Shown here: piece after piece, positions 27,340-35,957 of the stretch | Layout: every line of letters starts with the position of its first letter | How positions within the stretch are numbered: the stretch's first letter is position 1 | Assembly (NCBI RefSeq): GCF_009362785.1 | Contig: NZ_WHNQ01000009.1 | Location: 1 to 64,000 of the forward strand | Source of the DNA: Paraburkholderia atlantica | Lineage (GTDB): Bacteria > Pseudomonadota > Gammaproteobacteria > Burkholderiales > Burkholderiaceae | Direction of reading: 5' to 3' | DNA length: 64,000 bases | Position numbers and translations under genes: made by a program | Notes under the pieces: model-generated | Told to the model about the DNA's origin: nothing | Seen by the model: the letters and a program-made list of their open reading frames with translations, nothing else | Databases searched by the model: none

Positions 27340-27981
27340 ATGGTCAGAAGAACCAAAGAAGAGGCGCTGGAGACGCGCAACCGCATTCTCGACGCGGCCG
27401 AACGGATCTTCTTTCAGAAGGGCGTCTCGCGCACTTCGCTGGCCGATATCGCCCAGGCCGCGGGCGTTACGCGCGGCGCCATTTATTGGCATTTCGCGCA
27501 CAAGAGCGAGCTCTTTACTGAAATGTTCGACCGCGTGCTGCTGCCGCTCGACGAACTGAAGGCGGCATCGCTCGATCCCAACGAAACCGATCCGCTCGGG
27601 CGCATCATGGAAATCTGCGTGGTCTGCCTGCGCGACACCGCCAACGATCCCCGCCGCCGCCGCGTGTTCGACATCCTGTTCCTGAAGTGCGAGCTGGTCG
27701 AGGAGATGGGGCCAGTGATGGAGCGGTATCAGACCAACATGCGCGAGGGGCTCGCGAAGCTCGAGGGGGGTCTGCGCAACGCGATCTCGAAAGGCCAGAT
27801 GCCCGCCGACCTCGACACGAAGCTTGCCGCGGCGATGGTGCACGCGTTCGTCGGCGGCTCGTTGCGCGACATGCTGTTTTTACCCGACGCGACCGACTTC
27901 GGCGCGCACGCGCAGCGGATGGTGGAAGTGATATTCGACGGCTTGCGCGTCAGTCCGGCATTGCGCAGAAAGGCGGCGTAG
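27340..27981 (+). CDS. bpeR: TetR-family repressor of the RND efflux operon
   Basis: The 213-residue protein starts at ATG 27340. Residues 10-55 carry the TetR DNA-binding domain, with RNRILDAAERIFFQKG and the recognition helix around GVTRGAIYWHFAHKSEL. The C-terminal ligand domain resembles AcrR, TtgR and BpeR (FLKCELVEEMGPV, DMLFLP). It would repress bpeAB-oprB and probably itself until a drug or other ligand releases it from the operator. The longer upstream open frame crosses the promoter and is not supported. Confidence 0.88.
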   Translation: MVRRTKEEALETRNRILDAAERIFFQKGVSRTSLADIAQAAGVTRGAIYWHFAHKSELFTEMFDRVLLPLDELKAASLDPNETDPLGRIMEICVVCLRDTANDPRRRRVFDILFLKCELVEEMGPVMERYQTNMREGLAKLEGGLRNAISKGQMPADLDTKLAAAMVHAFVGGSLRDMLFLPDATDFGAHAQRMVEVIFDGLRVSPALRRKAA

Positions 27982-28074
27982 AAGGCGCGCAAGGGTTGAG
28001 GATTGGCGCAGCGGGCGGTTCAGTGAACCGCCCGTTTCTATTTGTGGACCGGACCGCCCGCCCCCGCGCCGGGT

Positions 28075-28713
28075 TCAGGCAACCGCCCGGCGCGCTCGCG
28101 CCGCCTGATTCGACGCATAGATGTTGCCGCGCTCGAGCGGCGCGCCGCTCTTGAGCGCCGCGATCCACTGGTCGGTGCTCGCGACCGCCGCGAAGCGCGA
28201 CTGCAGCACCACGCTGAACACGCGATGAATCTCTTCCGCGCTCGCGAAGCCCGCACTGTTTTCATACGGCACCGAGCCGGTTGCATCGTGCAGGAACTCG
28301 ACGGCGAGGCCGGCATGCACCGCGTGGTTGATCGTCGACGCATCGCAGTTGTGGGTCATGTAGCCGGTGACCGTCAGCGTATCGATCTGCCGTGCGGCGA
28401 GCCAGTCGGCCAGATCGGTGCCGGCGAATGCGCTCGGCAGCGATTTCTCGACGAAATGATCATGAGCGCGCGAGCTCACGACCGTGTGCAGTTCCGCGCC
28501 CGCGCTGCCGCGCGCGAACAGCGGCGAGGTGGCGGGCGCGACGTTCTGCACGACGACGACCGGCACGCTGGCGGCGCGCGCCGCATCGATCGCGCGGCCG
28601 ATGTTGGCGAGCGACGTGCGCACGTCCGGAAATTCGATCGGCAGGTCGCCGCTCACGTATTCGTTCTGCACGTCGATGACGATCAGCGCACGGCGCGGCG
28701 CGGGTGTGCTCAT
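28075..28713 (-). CDS. isochorismatase-family cysteine hydrolase
   Basis: The 212-residue protein starts at ATG 28713, seven bases after AAGGAG. The catalytic triad of the family is visible: Asp14 (VIDVQNEY), Lys90 (FVEKSLPSAF) and Cys123 (TGYMTHNCDAS). Members hydrolyse amides, ureides or vinyl ethers; the substrate cannot be read from sequence. It is divergent from a GlxA-type regulator 155 bases away that probably controls it. A nicotinamidase-like or ureidohydrolase role is possible, though the nicotinamidase metal site is not evident. Confidence 0.85.
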   Translation of the reverse strand: MSTPAPRRALIVIDVQNEYVSGDLPIEFPDVRTSLANIGRAIDAARAASVPVVVVQNVAPATSPLFARGSAGAELHTVVSSRAHDHFVEKSLPSAFAGTDLADWLAARQIDTLTVTGYMTHNCDASTINHAVHAGLAVEFLHDATGSVPYENSAGFASAEEIHRVFSVVLQSRFAAVASTDQWIAALKSGAPLERGNIYASNQAARARRAVA

Positions 28714-28867
28714 GGCATGGCTCCTTGTCAGAAAACGGTCGATGGCGCGCGCCCAGCTCAATGGCCGCGGCGTGACGACAATGACGGCATTGTTGCTCCG
28801 CTGCCCGTCCGCCGACAGCGGCCCGAATGACAAGCTTCGCTAGAATCGGGCCATACTGGTGATATTC

Positions 28868-29881
28868 ATGAACGAGGCACCCCGCATGTCCGCCTTTGCA
28901 TCTTCCGACGTTATCGCCGACCAGGTGCCGCGCCACGTCGTCGCCGTCGTCGCGTTCGACCGCATCAGCCCGTTCCATCTGTCGGTGCCGTGCGTCGTGT
29001 TCGGCGAGGACCGTCGCGGCGGCGGCGTTCCCGCCTTCGACTTCCGCGTCTGCGCCGCGGAAACCGGCGCGCTCGCGACGACCGCGGGCTTCTCGATCGC
29101 GGTCACGCACGGACTCGAAGCGCTTGCGGACGCGCAGACGATCATCGTGCCGAGCTGGCGCGATCCCGACGAAACGCCGCCCGCCGCGCTTCTCGACGCG
29201 CTGACGGCCGCGCACGCGCGCGGCGCGCTGCTCGTCGGCCTGTGCCTCGGCGCTTTCGTGCTGGCCGCGGCGGGCATCCTCGATGGACGGCCCGCTTCGA
29301 CGCACTGGGCCTGGGCCGACGACTTCGCGCGCCGCTACCCGCGCGTGCGGCTGGACCCCGACGTGCTGTACGTCGACGACGGCAACGTGCTGACCTCGGC
29401 CGGCACCGCCGCCGGTCTCGACTGCTGCCTGCATGTGCTGCGCAAGATTTGCGGCGCGCGGGTGGCGAACCACGTTGCACGCCGGCTGGTCGTGTCGCCG
29501 CATCGTCAGGGTGGCCAGGCGCAATACGTGCAGCAGCCGATGCCGCCGAACCCACGCGGAGATCGTCTGTCTGGCCTGCTTGACTGGGTGAGCGGCAACC
29601 TCGCCGCGCCGCATACGCTCGACACGCTCGCCGCGCGTGCGTTGATGAGCCGCCGCACCTTCACGCGACGCTTCCGGCTCGCGACCGGCAGCACCGTCGG
29701 TGCCTGGTTGCTCGCGCAGCGGCTCGCGCGGGCGCAACAACTGCTGGAAAGCACCGACGAGTCGGTCGAAGCGATCGCGGCGAGCGCCGGTTTCGGCTCG
29801 GCCGCATCGCTGCGGCAGCATTTCGCGGACGCGTTTCGGACGTCACCGAGCGCATGGCGGCGGGAGTTTCGCGGGGATTAG
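28868..29881 (+). CDS. GlxA-family transcriptional regulator (DJ-1/PfpI plus AraC HTH, FtrA-like)
   Basis: The 337-residue regulator has an N-terminal class-I amidotransferase-like sensor (PCVVFGEDR, LVGLCLGAFVLAAAGILDG, ASTHWAWADDFARRYP). A C-terminal AraC double HTH follows (LAARALMSRRTFTRRFRLATG, then EAIAASAGFGSAASLRQHF). The sensor is probably not enzymatic. Three starts are possible (28859 GTG, 28868 ATG, 28886 ATG); the last has GAGG eight bases upstream. It is divergent from the cysteine hydrolase gene, its likely target. Confidence 0.85.
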   Translation: MNEAPRMSAFASSDVIADQVPRHVVAVVAFDRISPFHLSVPCVVFGEDRRGGGVPAFDFRVCAAETGALATTAGFSIAVTHGLEALADAQTIIVPSWRDPDETPPAALLDALTAAHARGALLVGLCLGAFVLAAAGILDGRPASTHWAWADDFARRYPRVRLDPDVLYVDDGNVLTSAGTAAGLDCCLHVLRKICGARVANHVARRLVVSPHRQGGQAQYVQQPMPPNPRGDRLSGLLDWVSGNLAAPHTLDTLAARALMSRRTFTRRFRLATGSTVGAWLLAQRLARAQQLLESTDESVEAIAASAGFGSAASLRQHFADAFRTSPSAWRREFRGD

Positions 29882-29976
29882 GCGGGGGGAGCACCGCTAA
29901 TTCGTAGGGCGCCGCCGGGATTTCGTAGTCGCGCAGGGATGTTTATCGCGCGGTCCAACAGGCGGTGCGCGCGACG

Positions 29977-30711
29977 CTAATGCTCGCTGAACCAGCGGGC
30001 GACATACAACAACAGCGCGACCAGAAAGATCATTCCAGCCCACGCCCAGTACGGCACGACATGCTGACCAGGCTCTTGATGCGGCACGCCATGCGACCAG
30101 CTATGCGACGCGCTCGCCGCGCGTCCCGGCAGCGCCTGGCCGTGCTCGATGCGCGTGCGCCGCGCGATGCCGCCGAGTGTGATCGGCCGCAAAAACACGT
30201 ACTGGCGACGCGGCGCCGTGCCGCTCGCGCGGTTCGGCCCCTTGCCGTGCTTGGCGCGCACGACGGCGTCGAACTCGGCGAAAAAGTCGTCGGCGATCTG
30301 ACGCAAGGCGTTCTCGAGTTGGCGCGTCGGCAGCTCGGCGAGCGGACCCGACGACGTCGCCCACAACGTGTAATCGATGCGCGTGCCGCGCTCACGCCCC
30401 TCGTCCGCGCGCAAACGCACTTCGATCTGACCGCGCAACGCGCCGATGCCTTCTGCCCGTGCCTTGAAGTTGATGGTGCGGCGCTGCGCGTCCGCCGGGC
30501 CGGAATCCTGACCGGCAACATGCGCGCGCGCCTGGTAATGCGCGCGCAACGGGCCGAGCGGCACGGTCATCGTCAGCGCGTATTCGCCGTGGGCGAGACG
30601 CACGAACGATTCACAGTTGTCGAGGCTGGCACGCAACAGCGCGAGGTCCTGCAACGCGTCCCAGACCTCGGACGGCGGCAGCGGAATCCGTAACGCGTCG
30701 TTCAGTTCCAT
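29977..30711 (-). CDS. SRPBCC/CoxG-family protein with C-terminal membrane anchor
   Basis: The 244-residue protein has a SRPBCC fold over residues 1-155 (PLPPSEVWDALQDLALLRAS, then a stretch like YALTMTVPLGP), as in CoxG (carbon monoxide dehydrogenase subunit G). CoxG tethers the enzyme or helps cofactor maturation. A Pro/His-rich linker leads to one membrane helix at the end (WAWAGMIFLVALLLYVARWF). No coxMSL genes are visible here, so its partner is unknown; the CoxG label describes the family only. It lies 34 bases downstream of the DUF427 gene. Confidence 0.75.
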   Translation of the reverse strand: MELNDALRIPLPPSEVWDALQDLALLRASLDNCESFVRLAHGEYALTMTVPLGPLRAHYQARAHVAGQDSGPADAQRRTINFKARAEGIGALRGQIEVRLRADEGRERGTRIDYTLWATSSGPLAELPTRQLENALRQIADDFFAEFDAVVRAKHGKGPNRASGTAPRRQYVFLRPITLGGIARRTRIEHGQALPGRAASASHSWSHGVPHQEPGQHVVPYWAWAGMIFLVALLLYVARWFSEH

Positions 30712-30745
30712 GACAACCTCCCCGATGAACGCTCCGACTGCGGGA

Positions 30746-31126
30746 TCAGGACGTCTGATCGATGCGGTCGACGCGCGATGCGTAAAAAGCGAGATAGCCC
30801 TTGATTCGACTAACCTGCTCGAACGGCGCTTCGTAACACCACACCGCGTTCTCGATCACGCCATCTTCGGTGCGCAGATGGAAGTACGACGCGTCGCCCT
30901 TGAACGGGCAATGCGACGTGTGCGTCGAGCGTTCGAGCCGGGCCATGTTCACGTGCTCGCGCGGGAAATAGAACACGTCGGCGAGGCCGGTCTCCGATAG
31001 CGTCAGCGCGGCCTGGGTGTCGGCCATCGTCACGCCGCCGTGAATCACGCGCACGCGATGGCCGTTGTCGCGAATCACGATGGTATGGCCGTCCGGCCGT
31101 TCCGCAGATGTCGACGCATCGCTCAT
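30746..31126 (-). CDS. DUF427 domain protein
   Basis: The 126-residue protein starts at ATG 31126, seven bases after CGGAG. It contains the DUF427 core: RVIHGGVTMADT, YFPREHVNMARLERS, THTSHCPFKGDASYFHL and ENAVWCYEAP. This beta-tent fold is widespread in bacteria and fungi and has no settled function. It is a short cytoplasmic protein with no signal peptide. It may be cotranscribed with the CoxG-like gene. Confidence 0.85.
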   Translation of the reverse strand: MSDASTSAERPDGHTIVIRDNGHRVRVIHGGVTMADTQAALTLSETGLADVFYFPREHVNMARLERSTHTSHCPFKGDASYFHLRTEDGVIENAVWCYEAPFEQVSRIKGYLAFYASRVDRIDQTS

Positions 31127-31273
31127 GTCCAGGCTCCGTGATGGGGGTGGGCGCTGCACTACCGGCTGTTGCCTGGGAACGGCAAAGCCGCGGGACACGC
31201 CCGTGGCTTCATTATCGGCCAAACTTCGGCCGATTGCGCGCGCTTCCTGCGCAGCGGCGGACGGATCGAACCG

Positions 31274-31768
31274 TTACTTCACGTTCCAGGTGAACGCGGA
31301 TTTGACGTTGCCGTGCGCCGGCACGCTGACCGAGCGCGTCTGTTCGCTGTCGTTGTAGTTCGCGTGCACCGTATAGCGGCCGGGGCTCAGGCGCACCAGC
31401 ATGAACGGTCCGCGCGACGTCGTGTTCAGCACTTCGCTGTTATGCGCATCGACGATGCGCACGTGCACATCGGCGAGAAACTCGGCGTTGGGTCCGGTGA
31501 AACGCAGCGTCAAGGGCCACTGGGTTTGCGCTTGTCGCAGTGCTCGCGATTCGTCAAGGCCGACACCGCCCGACACGTACGATACGTCGCCCTGCTGCTG
31601 GATTTGCGGCAGACCGCCGCCGTTGGTGTTGCCCGCGCTGGTGTTGTCGGTCGTCGATCCACCGGTCACGCCCGCCTGCTGCGCGTTCGCGCCGCCCGCC
31701 AGTCCGAGCGTGAGCGCCGCGCACAGCGCGGCGGCTACGATCCTTTGCTGCTTGCGTTGGGTTTTCAT
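31274..31768 (-). CDS. secreted carboxypeptidase-regulatory-like protein
   Basis: The 164-residue protein has a signal peptide (residues 1-29, ending GGANA). A Gly/Asn/Gln-rich linker follows, then a beta-sandwich domain like carboxypeptidase regulatory or transthyretin-like folds (VHVRIVDAHNSEVL, GPFMLVRLSPGRYTVHANYN, VSVPAHG). It should be periplasmic. No catalytic residues are expected in this fold, and I do not recognise a specific function. It follows the degP-type gene at some distance and has its own leader. Confidence 0.75.
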   Translation of the reverse strand: MKTQRKQQRIVAAALCAALTLGLAGGANAQQAGVTGGSTTDNTSAGNTNGGGLPQIQQQGDVSYVSGGVGLDESRALRQAQTQWPLTLRFTGPNAEFLADVHVRIVDAHNSEVLNTTSRGPFMLVRLSPGRYTVHANYNDSEQTRSVSVPAHGNVKSAFTWNVK

Positions 31769-31947
31769 CGATTCTCTCTCCTTGCTTCAGTCCTCGCCGA
31801 GCCCCCTGAACGGCTGAAGCAACCGATGTGCCAATTGCCCCGGCTGCATCGACGGACGATGCGGGACCATCGTGCCCCCAAGCCACCTGACGCCCTTCTG
31901 TTAGTCCGCGCCGCTCGCGGCAGCACGGTTCGGACAGGCGAAAAAAA

Positions 31948-31979
31948 GCCGGTCCTTGCAGTAAATGCAATGGACCGGC
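31948..31979 (-). terminator. terminator 3' of the Do-type protease gene
   Basis: On the minus strand GCCGGTCC-A-TTGCA, loop TTTAC, TGCAA-GGACCGGC forms a 13-pair stem with one bulge followed by seven T. It lies about 60 bases after the protease stop at 32040. Confidence 0.88.
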
Positions 31980-32039
31980 AATCGCTACTACAGCTCAAAC
32001 TGGGGTGGGCGATCCGTTCGAATCGCCCGGATAACTGGA

Positions 32040-33569
32040 TCAGCCGAGGTCGACAGGCACGAAAATCTGCGCGTTGTCCCGCTGGATCAGCAGCGCAACG
32101 CTGTTGCCTGCGCCCGAAACCATCTGCTTCAACTGATCGATGTTGGTGACTGGACGACCGTTGACCGCGAGAATCACGTCGCCCGCCTGAATGCCGGCGC
32201 TCGCCGCCGCACCGCCCGCCTGCTGCACGAGCAGACCGTGCGACACCGACGCGCCGCTCTTCTCTTCCGGCGTCAGCGGTCGCACCGCGACGCCGAGACG
32301 GCCTTGCAACTGGGTCGGCTGATCGGTCTTGCTCGCCGACGCCACCTTCGCGTCCGAGAACGAGCCAATCGTCACCTTCACGTCCTTGCTGGCCTTATCG
32401 CGCCACACTTTCAGCGTCGCCGAGCTGCCCGGCGCCAGGCCTGCGATCTTCGACGGCAGATCCGTCGAATCGCTGACTTCGTCGCCATTCACCGACAGGA
32501 TCACGTCGCCCGGCTGCAAGCCAGCCTTGGCCGCCGGACCGTTGGCGTCCACCGAGCTGACCAGCGCGCCTTGCGGCTTCTGCATGCCGAACGACTCGGC
32601 GAGCGTCTGGTTCAAGGCCTGCACCGCGACGCCGAGGCGGCCGCGGCTCACGTGACCGGTCTTTACGAGATCGTCCTTGACCTTGATCGCCTCGCTGATG
32701 GGGATCGCGAACGACAGGCCCTGGAAGCCGCCCGTCTGCGAGTAGATCATCGAGTTGATGCCGATGACTTCGCCTTGCAGATTAAAGAGCGGACCGCCCG
32801 AGTTGCCCGGGTTCACCGGCACATCGGTCTGGATGAACGGCGTGTAGTTTTCGTTGGGCAGCGTGCGCGACTTCGCGCTGATGATGCCCGAGGTCACGGT
32901 GTTGTCGAAGCCGTACGGCGAGCCGATCGCGACGACCCACTGACCAACCTTGCTCTGGCGCGGATCGCCGATCTTCACGGACGGCAAATCGCTCGCGTCG
33001 ATCTTGAGCACGGCGACGTCGGACTGCTTGTCGGCGCCAACCACCTTCGCCTTGAACTCGCGTTTGTCGGTGAGCTTCACGGTGACGACGTTCGCGCCAT
33101 CGACCACGTGTGCGTTCGTCAGAATGTAGCCGTCATTGCTGATGATGAAGCCCGAGCCGAGGCTCGCGCTCGGCTGGTCAGGCAGGTCGCCGCCATCACC
33201 GCCATCGCCGCCCTGCATGCCGGGCACGCCGCCGAAGAACCGCTTGTAGAACTGATAGAAAGGATCGTTCGGATCTATCGGCAACTGATGGCCATTGCGG
33301 CTGCCGCCATTACCGCGCATCGCAGCTTGCTTCACGACGTGCTTCGCGCTGATGTTGACGACGGCCGGACCATAGGTCTCGACGAGACCGGAGAAATCAG
33401 GGATACCGGTTTTGGCGGCAGCTTCTGCTGGCATCATCGCGGCGGCTTCCGCCGGCGAGATGATCTGCGGTGCGGGCACATCGCGATGGCCCGCCACGTA
33501 GCCGGCTGAAAGCGCAGCGGCCACAGCTACCGCAACGGCGCCGCGGGACAAGGTTTTCGCGTTCATCAT
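32040..33569 (-). CDS. degP: periplasmic serine endoprotease Do (DegP/MucD type)
   Basis: The 509-residue precursor begins with an export signal (AVAVAVAAALSAGYVAG). The trypsin-like domain shows His154 (TNAHVV), Asp184 (SDVAVLKI) and Ser257 (GNSGGP). Two PDZ domains follow from about 300 and 420, each with the GDVIL-VNG core. It degrades or refolds damaged proteins in the periplasm. A Gly/Asp-rich insert (GGDGGDGGD) lies in the LA loop. Two adjacent ATG codons at 33569 and 33566 follow AGGAG by 3 and 6 bases, and the second may be the real start. A two-component pair lies upstream on the same strand. Confidence 0.9.
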   Translation of the reverse strand: MMNAKTLSRGAVAVAVAAALSAGYVAGHRDVPAPQIISPAEAAAMMPAEAAAKTGIPDFSGLVETYGPAVVNISAKHVVKQAAMRGNGGSRNGHQLPIDPNDPFYQFYKRFFGGVPGMQGGDGGDGGDLPDQPSASLGSGFIISNDGYILTNAHVVDGANVVTVKLTDKREFKAKVVGADKQSDVAVLKIDASDLPSVKIGDPRQSKVGQWVVAIGSPYGFDNTVTSGIISAKSRTLPNENYTPFIQTDVPVNPGNSGGPLFNLQGEVIGINSMIYSQTGGFQGLSFAIPISEAIKVKDDLVKTGHVSRGRLGVAVQALNQTLAESFGMQKPQGALVSSVDANGPAAKAGLQPGDVILSVNGDEVSDSTDLPSKIAGLAPGSSATLKVWRDKASKDVKVTIGSFSDAKVASASKTDQPTQLQGRLGVAVRPLTPEEKSGASVSHGLLVQQAGGAAASAGIQAGDVILAVNGRPVTNIDQLKQMVSGAGNSVALLIQRDNAQIFVPVDLG

Positions 33570-33733
33570 GAGCTCCTGACTGGAGAAAGTAACTTTGAAT
33601 GTCGAGGAGCGTAAGCGGCATCACTTAAAAGAGGCTTAAGCAGCGCCAGATCGCGGGAACCTTATCGGACCGGCCGCAACAGCCCGTCGCGACAGCATTA
33701 GCGCCGGTTTGGCCGAACAGCAAACCACGATGT

Positions 33734-35032
33734 TCAGAAGCGCACGATGACCTGCAAACCACCGGCCGGCGATTCATCGAGCGAGACTTGCGCATGATGT
33801 TGCGTGGCAATCCGGCGCACGATCGCGAGACCGAGTCCGCTGCCCGCCACGTCGGTGCGCGCGCGATTCGCGCCCGCTCCCGCGCGATAGAAGCGGTCGA
33901 ACACGCGCTCGCGATCGGCCGGATCGATACCGGGGCCGCTATCGGCGATCCGCACCACCGGACGGCCGTCCTCGACGCGCAGGCTGACGTCGACACTGCC
34001 GCCGCGCGGCGTGTACTTGGTCGCGTTGTCCAAGAGGTTATTGAACATGACGCGCAGCGCTTCGGCGTCGCCGGTCACGCTGGCGGGCTCGCTCGCCTCG
34101 ATGCCGAGGTCGACGCCGCGATTCACCGCGAGCGGCGCGTAGGTCGCGACGCACTCCTGAAGCAGCTCGCGCAGATCGAGCGTCCCGACGACGGCGGCGC
34201 CGTCCGGCTCGGCGCGCGCGAGCGCGAGCAGTTGCTCGGCGAGGCGCGTCGCGCGCGTGACGCCCGCCTGCAAATCGGCGAGCGCTTCGCCGCGGGCCGT
34301 GTCGTCCTTGGCGCGCGCGACCAGTTGCGCCTGAATCTGTACCGCGGCAAGCGGCGTGCGCAATTCGTGCGCGGCATCGGCGACAAACGCCTTCTGGATA
34401 TCGAGCGCGGTCGCGAGCCGTTGCAGCAGCCCGTTCAACGCCCGCACGAGCGGCCGCACTTCGAGCGGCAAGCGCTGATCGGGCAATGGATCGAGGGCTT
34501 CGGGATGACGCGTGTCGAGCGCGCTCGTCACGCGCCGCAGCGGCTGCAGGCCACGGCCGACAATCACCCACACCGCGAGTCCGAGCAGCGGCAGCAGCAC
34601 GATCAGCGGCCACAGCGTGCGCAGCGCGACGTTAGCGGCGAGCCGGTTGCGCACCGACAGCGGCTGCGCGAGCTGTACGACGTTATCGCCGACGATCGCG
34701 CCATACACGCGCCATTCGCCGCGGTCGGTACGCTCGGTCGAAAAACCCAGCTCGGCGCGTGGCGCGAGCGGCGCGCGCGGCCGCGAGTAATACATCAGCA
34801 TGCCGTTGCGGTTCCAGATCTGCAGCACGATTCCCTCGTCGCCGGTATCGCGGCCGAGCACCTGCGAGAACGGTTCCGCCGGCAGCGCCGCGGCGATTTG
34901 CTCTAGCTGGTAGTCGAACAGCTCGTTCGCTTCGGCGAGCGCCTGCCGGTAGATCAGCCAGCCCGCTATGCCGACGCCGAGCAGCATGAGCGCGAGCAGC
35001 CAGAACAACAGTTGTCGGCGAATCGAGCGCAT
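33734..35032 (-). CDS. two-component sensor histidine kinase
   Basis: The 432-residue kinase has two membrane helices (residues 8-28 and about 138-158) around a periplasmic sensor of some 110 residues like QseC/PmrB types. A HAMP linker follows, then the phosphoacceptor His222 in AAHELRTPL. The ATPase domain shows NNLLDNATKYTP, DSGPGID and GSGLGLAIV. It would phosphorylate the regulator encoded four bases upstream. The signal is unknown. Proximity to the Do-type protease suggests envelope stress, but this is inference. Confidence 0.88.
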   Translation of the reverse strand: MRSIRRQLLFWLLALMLLGVGIAGWLIYRQALAEANELFDYQLEQIAAALPAEPFSQVLGRDTGDEGIVLQIWNRNGMLMYYSRPRAPLAPRAELGFSTERTDRGEWRVYGAIVGDNVVQLAQPLSVRNRLAANVALRTLWPLIVLLPLLGLAVWVIVGRGLQPLRRVTSALDTRHPEALDPLPDQRLPLEVRPLVRALNGLLQRLATALDIQKAFVADAAHELRTPLAAVQIQAQLVARAKDDTARGEALADLQAGVTRATRLAEQLLALARAEPDGAAVVGTLDLRELLQECVATYAPLAVNRGVDLGIEASEPASVTGDAEALRVMFNNLLDNATKYTPRGGSVDVSLRVEDGRPVVRIADSGPGIDPADRERVFDRFYRAGAGANRARTDVAGSGLGLAIVRRIATQHHAQVSLDESPAGGLQVIVRF

Positions 35033-35036
35033 CGGC

Positions 35037-35699
35037 TCAGGCGTCCTTCGCGATCATGTAGCCCAGCCCGCGCACGTTGCGGATCAGATCGGCGCCGAGC
35101 TTCTTGCGCAGCGCGTGGATATACACCTCGACGGTGTTGCTGCCGATCTCCTCGCCCCAGCCGTACATCTTTTCCTCGAGTTGGCTCTTGGACAGCACCG
35201 CGCCGGGCCGCGCGAGCAGCGCTTCGAGCAACGCGAATTCCCGCGCGGATAGCGCGACCGGCGCGCCATCGAGCGTCACCTGGTGCGACGCGGGATCGAG
35301 GGTCAAGTTGCCGTGGCGAATCGTCGAATCGCTGCGGCCGGACTGGCGCCGGATCAGCGCTCTCATGCGGGCGCCGAGCTCGTCGAGATCGAAAGGTTTG
35401 ACAAGGTAATCGTCAGCGCCGGCGTCGAGGCCTTTGACACGATCGGCGACCGCGTCGCGCGCGGTGACGATCAACACCGGCAGCGCATTGCCGCGCGCGC
35501 GCAGTGCGCGCAGCACCTCGAGACCGTCGCGCTTGGGCAGACCGAGATCGAGCAACGCGAGGTCGTAAGGCTGGGCGGCCGCCGCGTGCAGCGCCGCTTC
35601 CCCATCCTCGACCCAATCGACGGCGAAGCCTTCGCCGCGCAGCGCCTTGCGCACGCCTTCGGCGATCATCCGGTCATCTTCGACTAGCAGGATGCGCAT
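35037..35699 (-). CDS. two-component response regulator, OmpR family
   Basis: The 220-residue regulator starts at ATG 35699 (MRILLVEDD). The receiver has the acidic pocket EDD at 7-9, phosphoacceptor Asp51 (LLDLGLP) and Lys near 101 (LVKPFD). The C-terminal winged helix shows LSAREFALLEALL and VEVYIHALRKKLG. A TTG codon 15 bases earlier is less likely. It is cotranscribed with the kinase, and QseB/PmrA are its nearest well-known relatives by pattern. The target genes are not known; degP at 32040 is a candidate. Confidence 0.9.
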   Translation of the reverse strand: MRILLVEDDRMIAEGVRKALRGEGFAVDWVEDGEAALHAAAAQPYDLALLDLGLPKRDGLEVLRALRARGNALPVLIVTARDAVADRVKGLDAGADDYLVKPFDLDELGARMRALIRRQSGRSDSTIRHGNLTLDPASHQVTLDGAPVALSAREFALLEALLARPGAVLSKSQLEEKMYGWGEEIGSNTVEVYIHALRKKLGADLIRNVRGLGYMIAKDA

Positions 35700-35957
35700 G
35701 GTTGTCCGTTCCAAATGATTGGATGATGCCGCATTCTAGCGCCCGCTTCCGGCCTGCGCGGCGTGTGGCGCTTTTTTCACCGCAGCGTCGCGGCATGTCA
35801 CTACAATGGGCGCTTTGCGTCGCGCGATGGCCGTCGGGTAGCGCGACGGCGCACTACCGCGCCGTCGAACCGCCCAGCTTGCCGTTTCATTGTCCCGCGC
35901 ACGATGCACGCCGCACACCTTGAAATCCCGCTCGTCCGTTTGCCCGTTCACCCGTTC

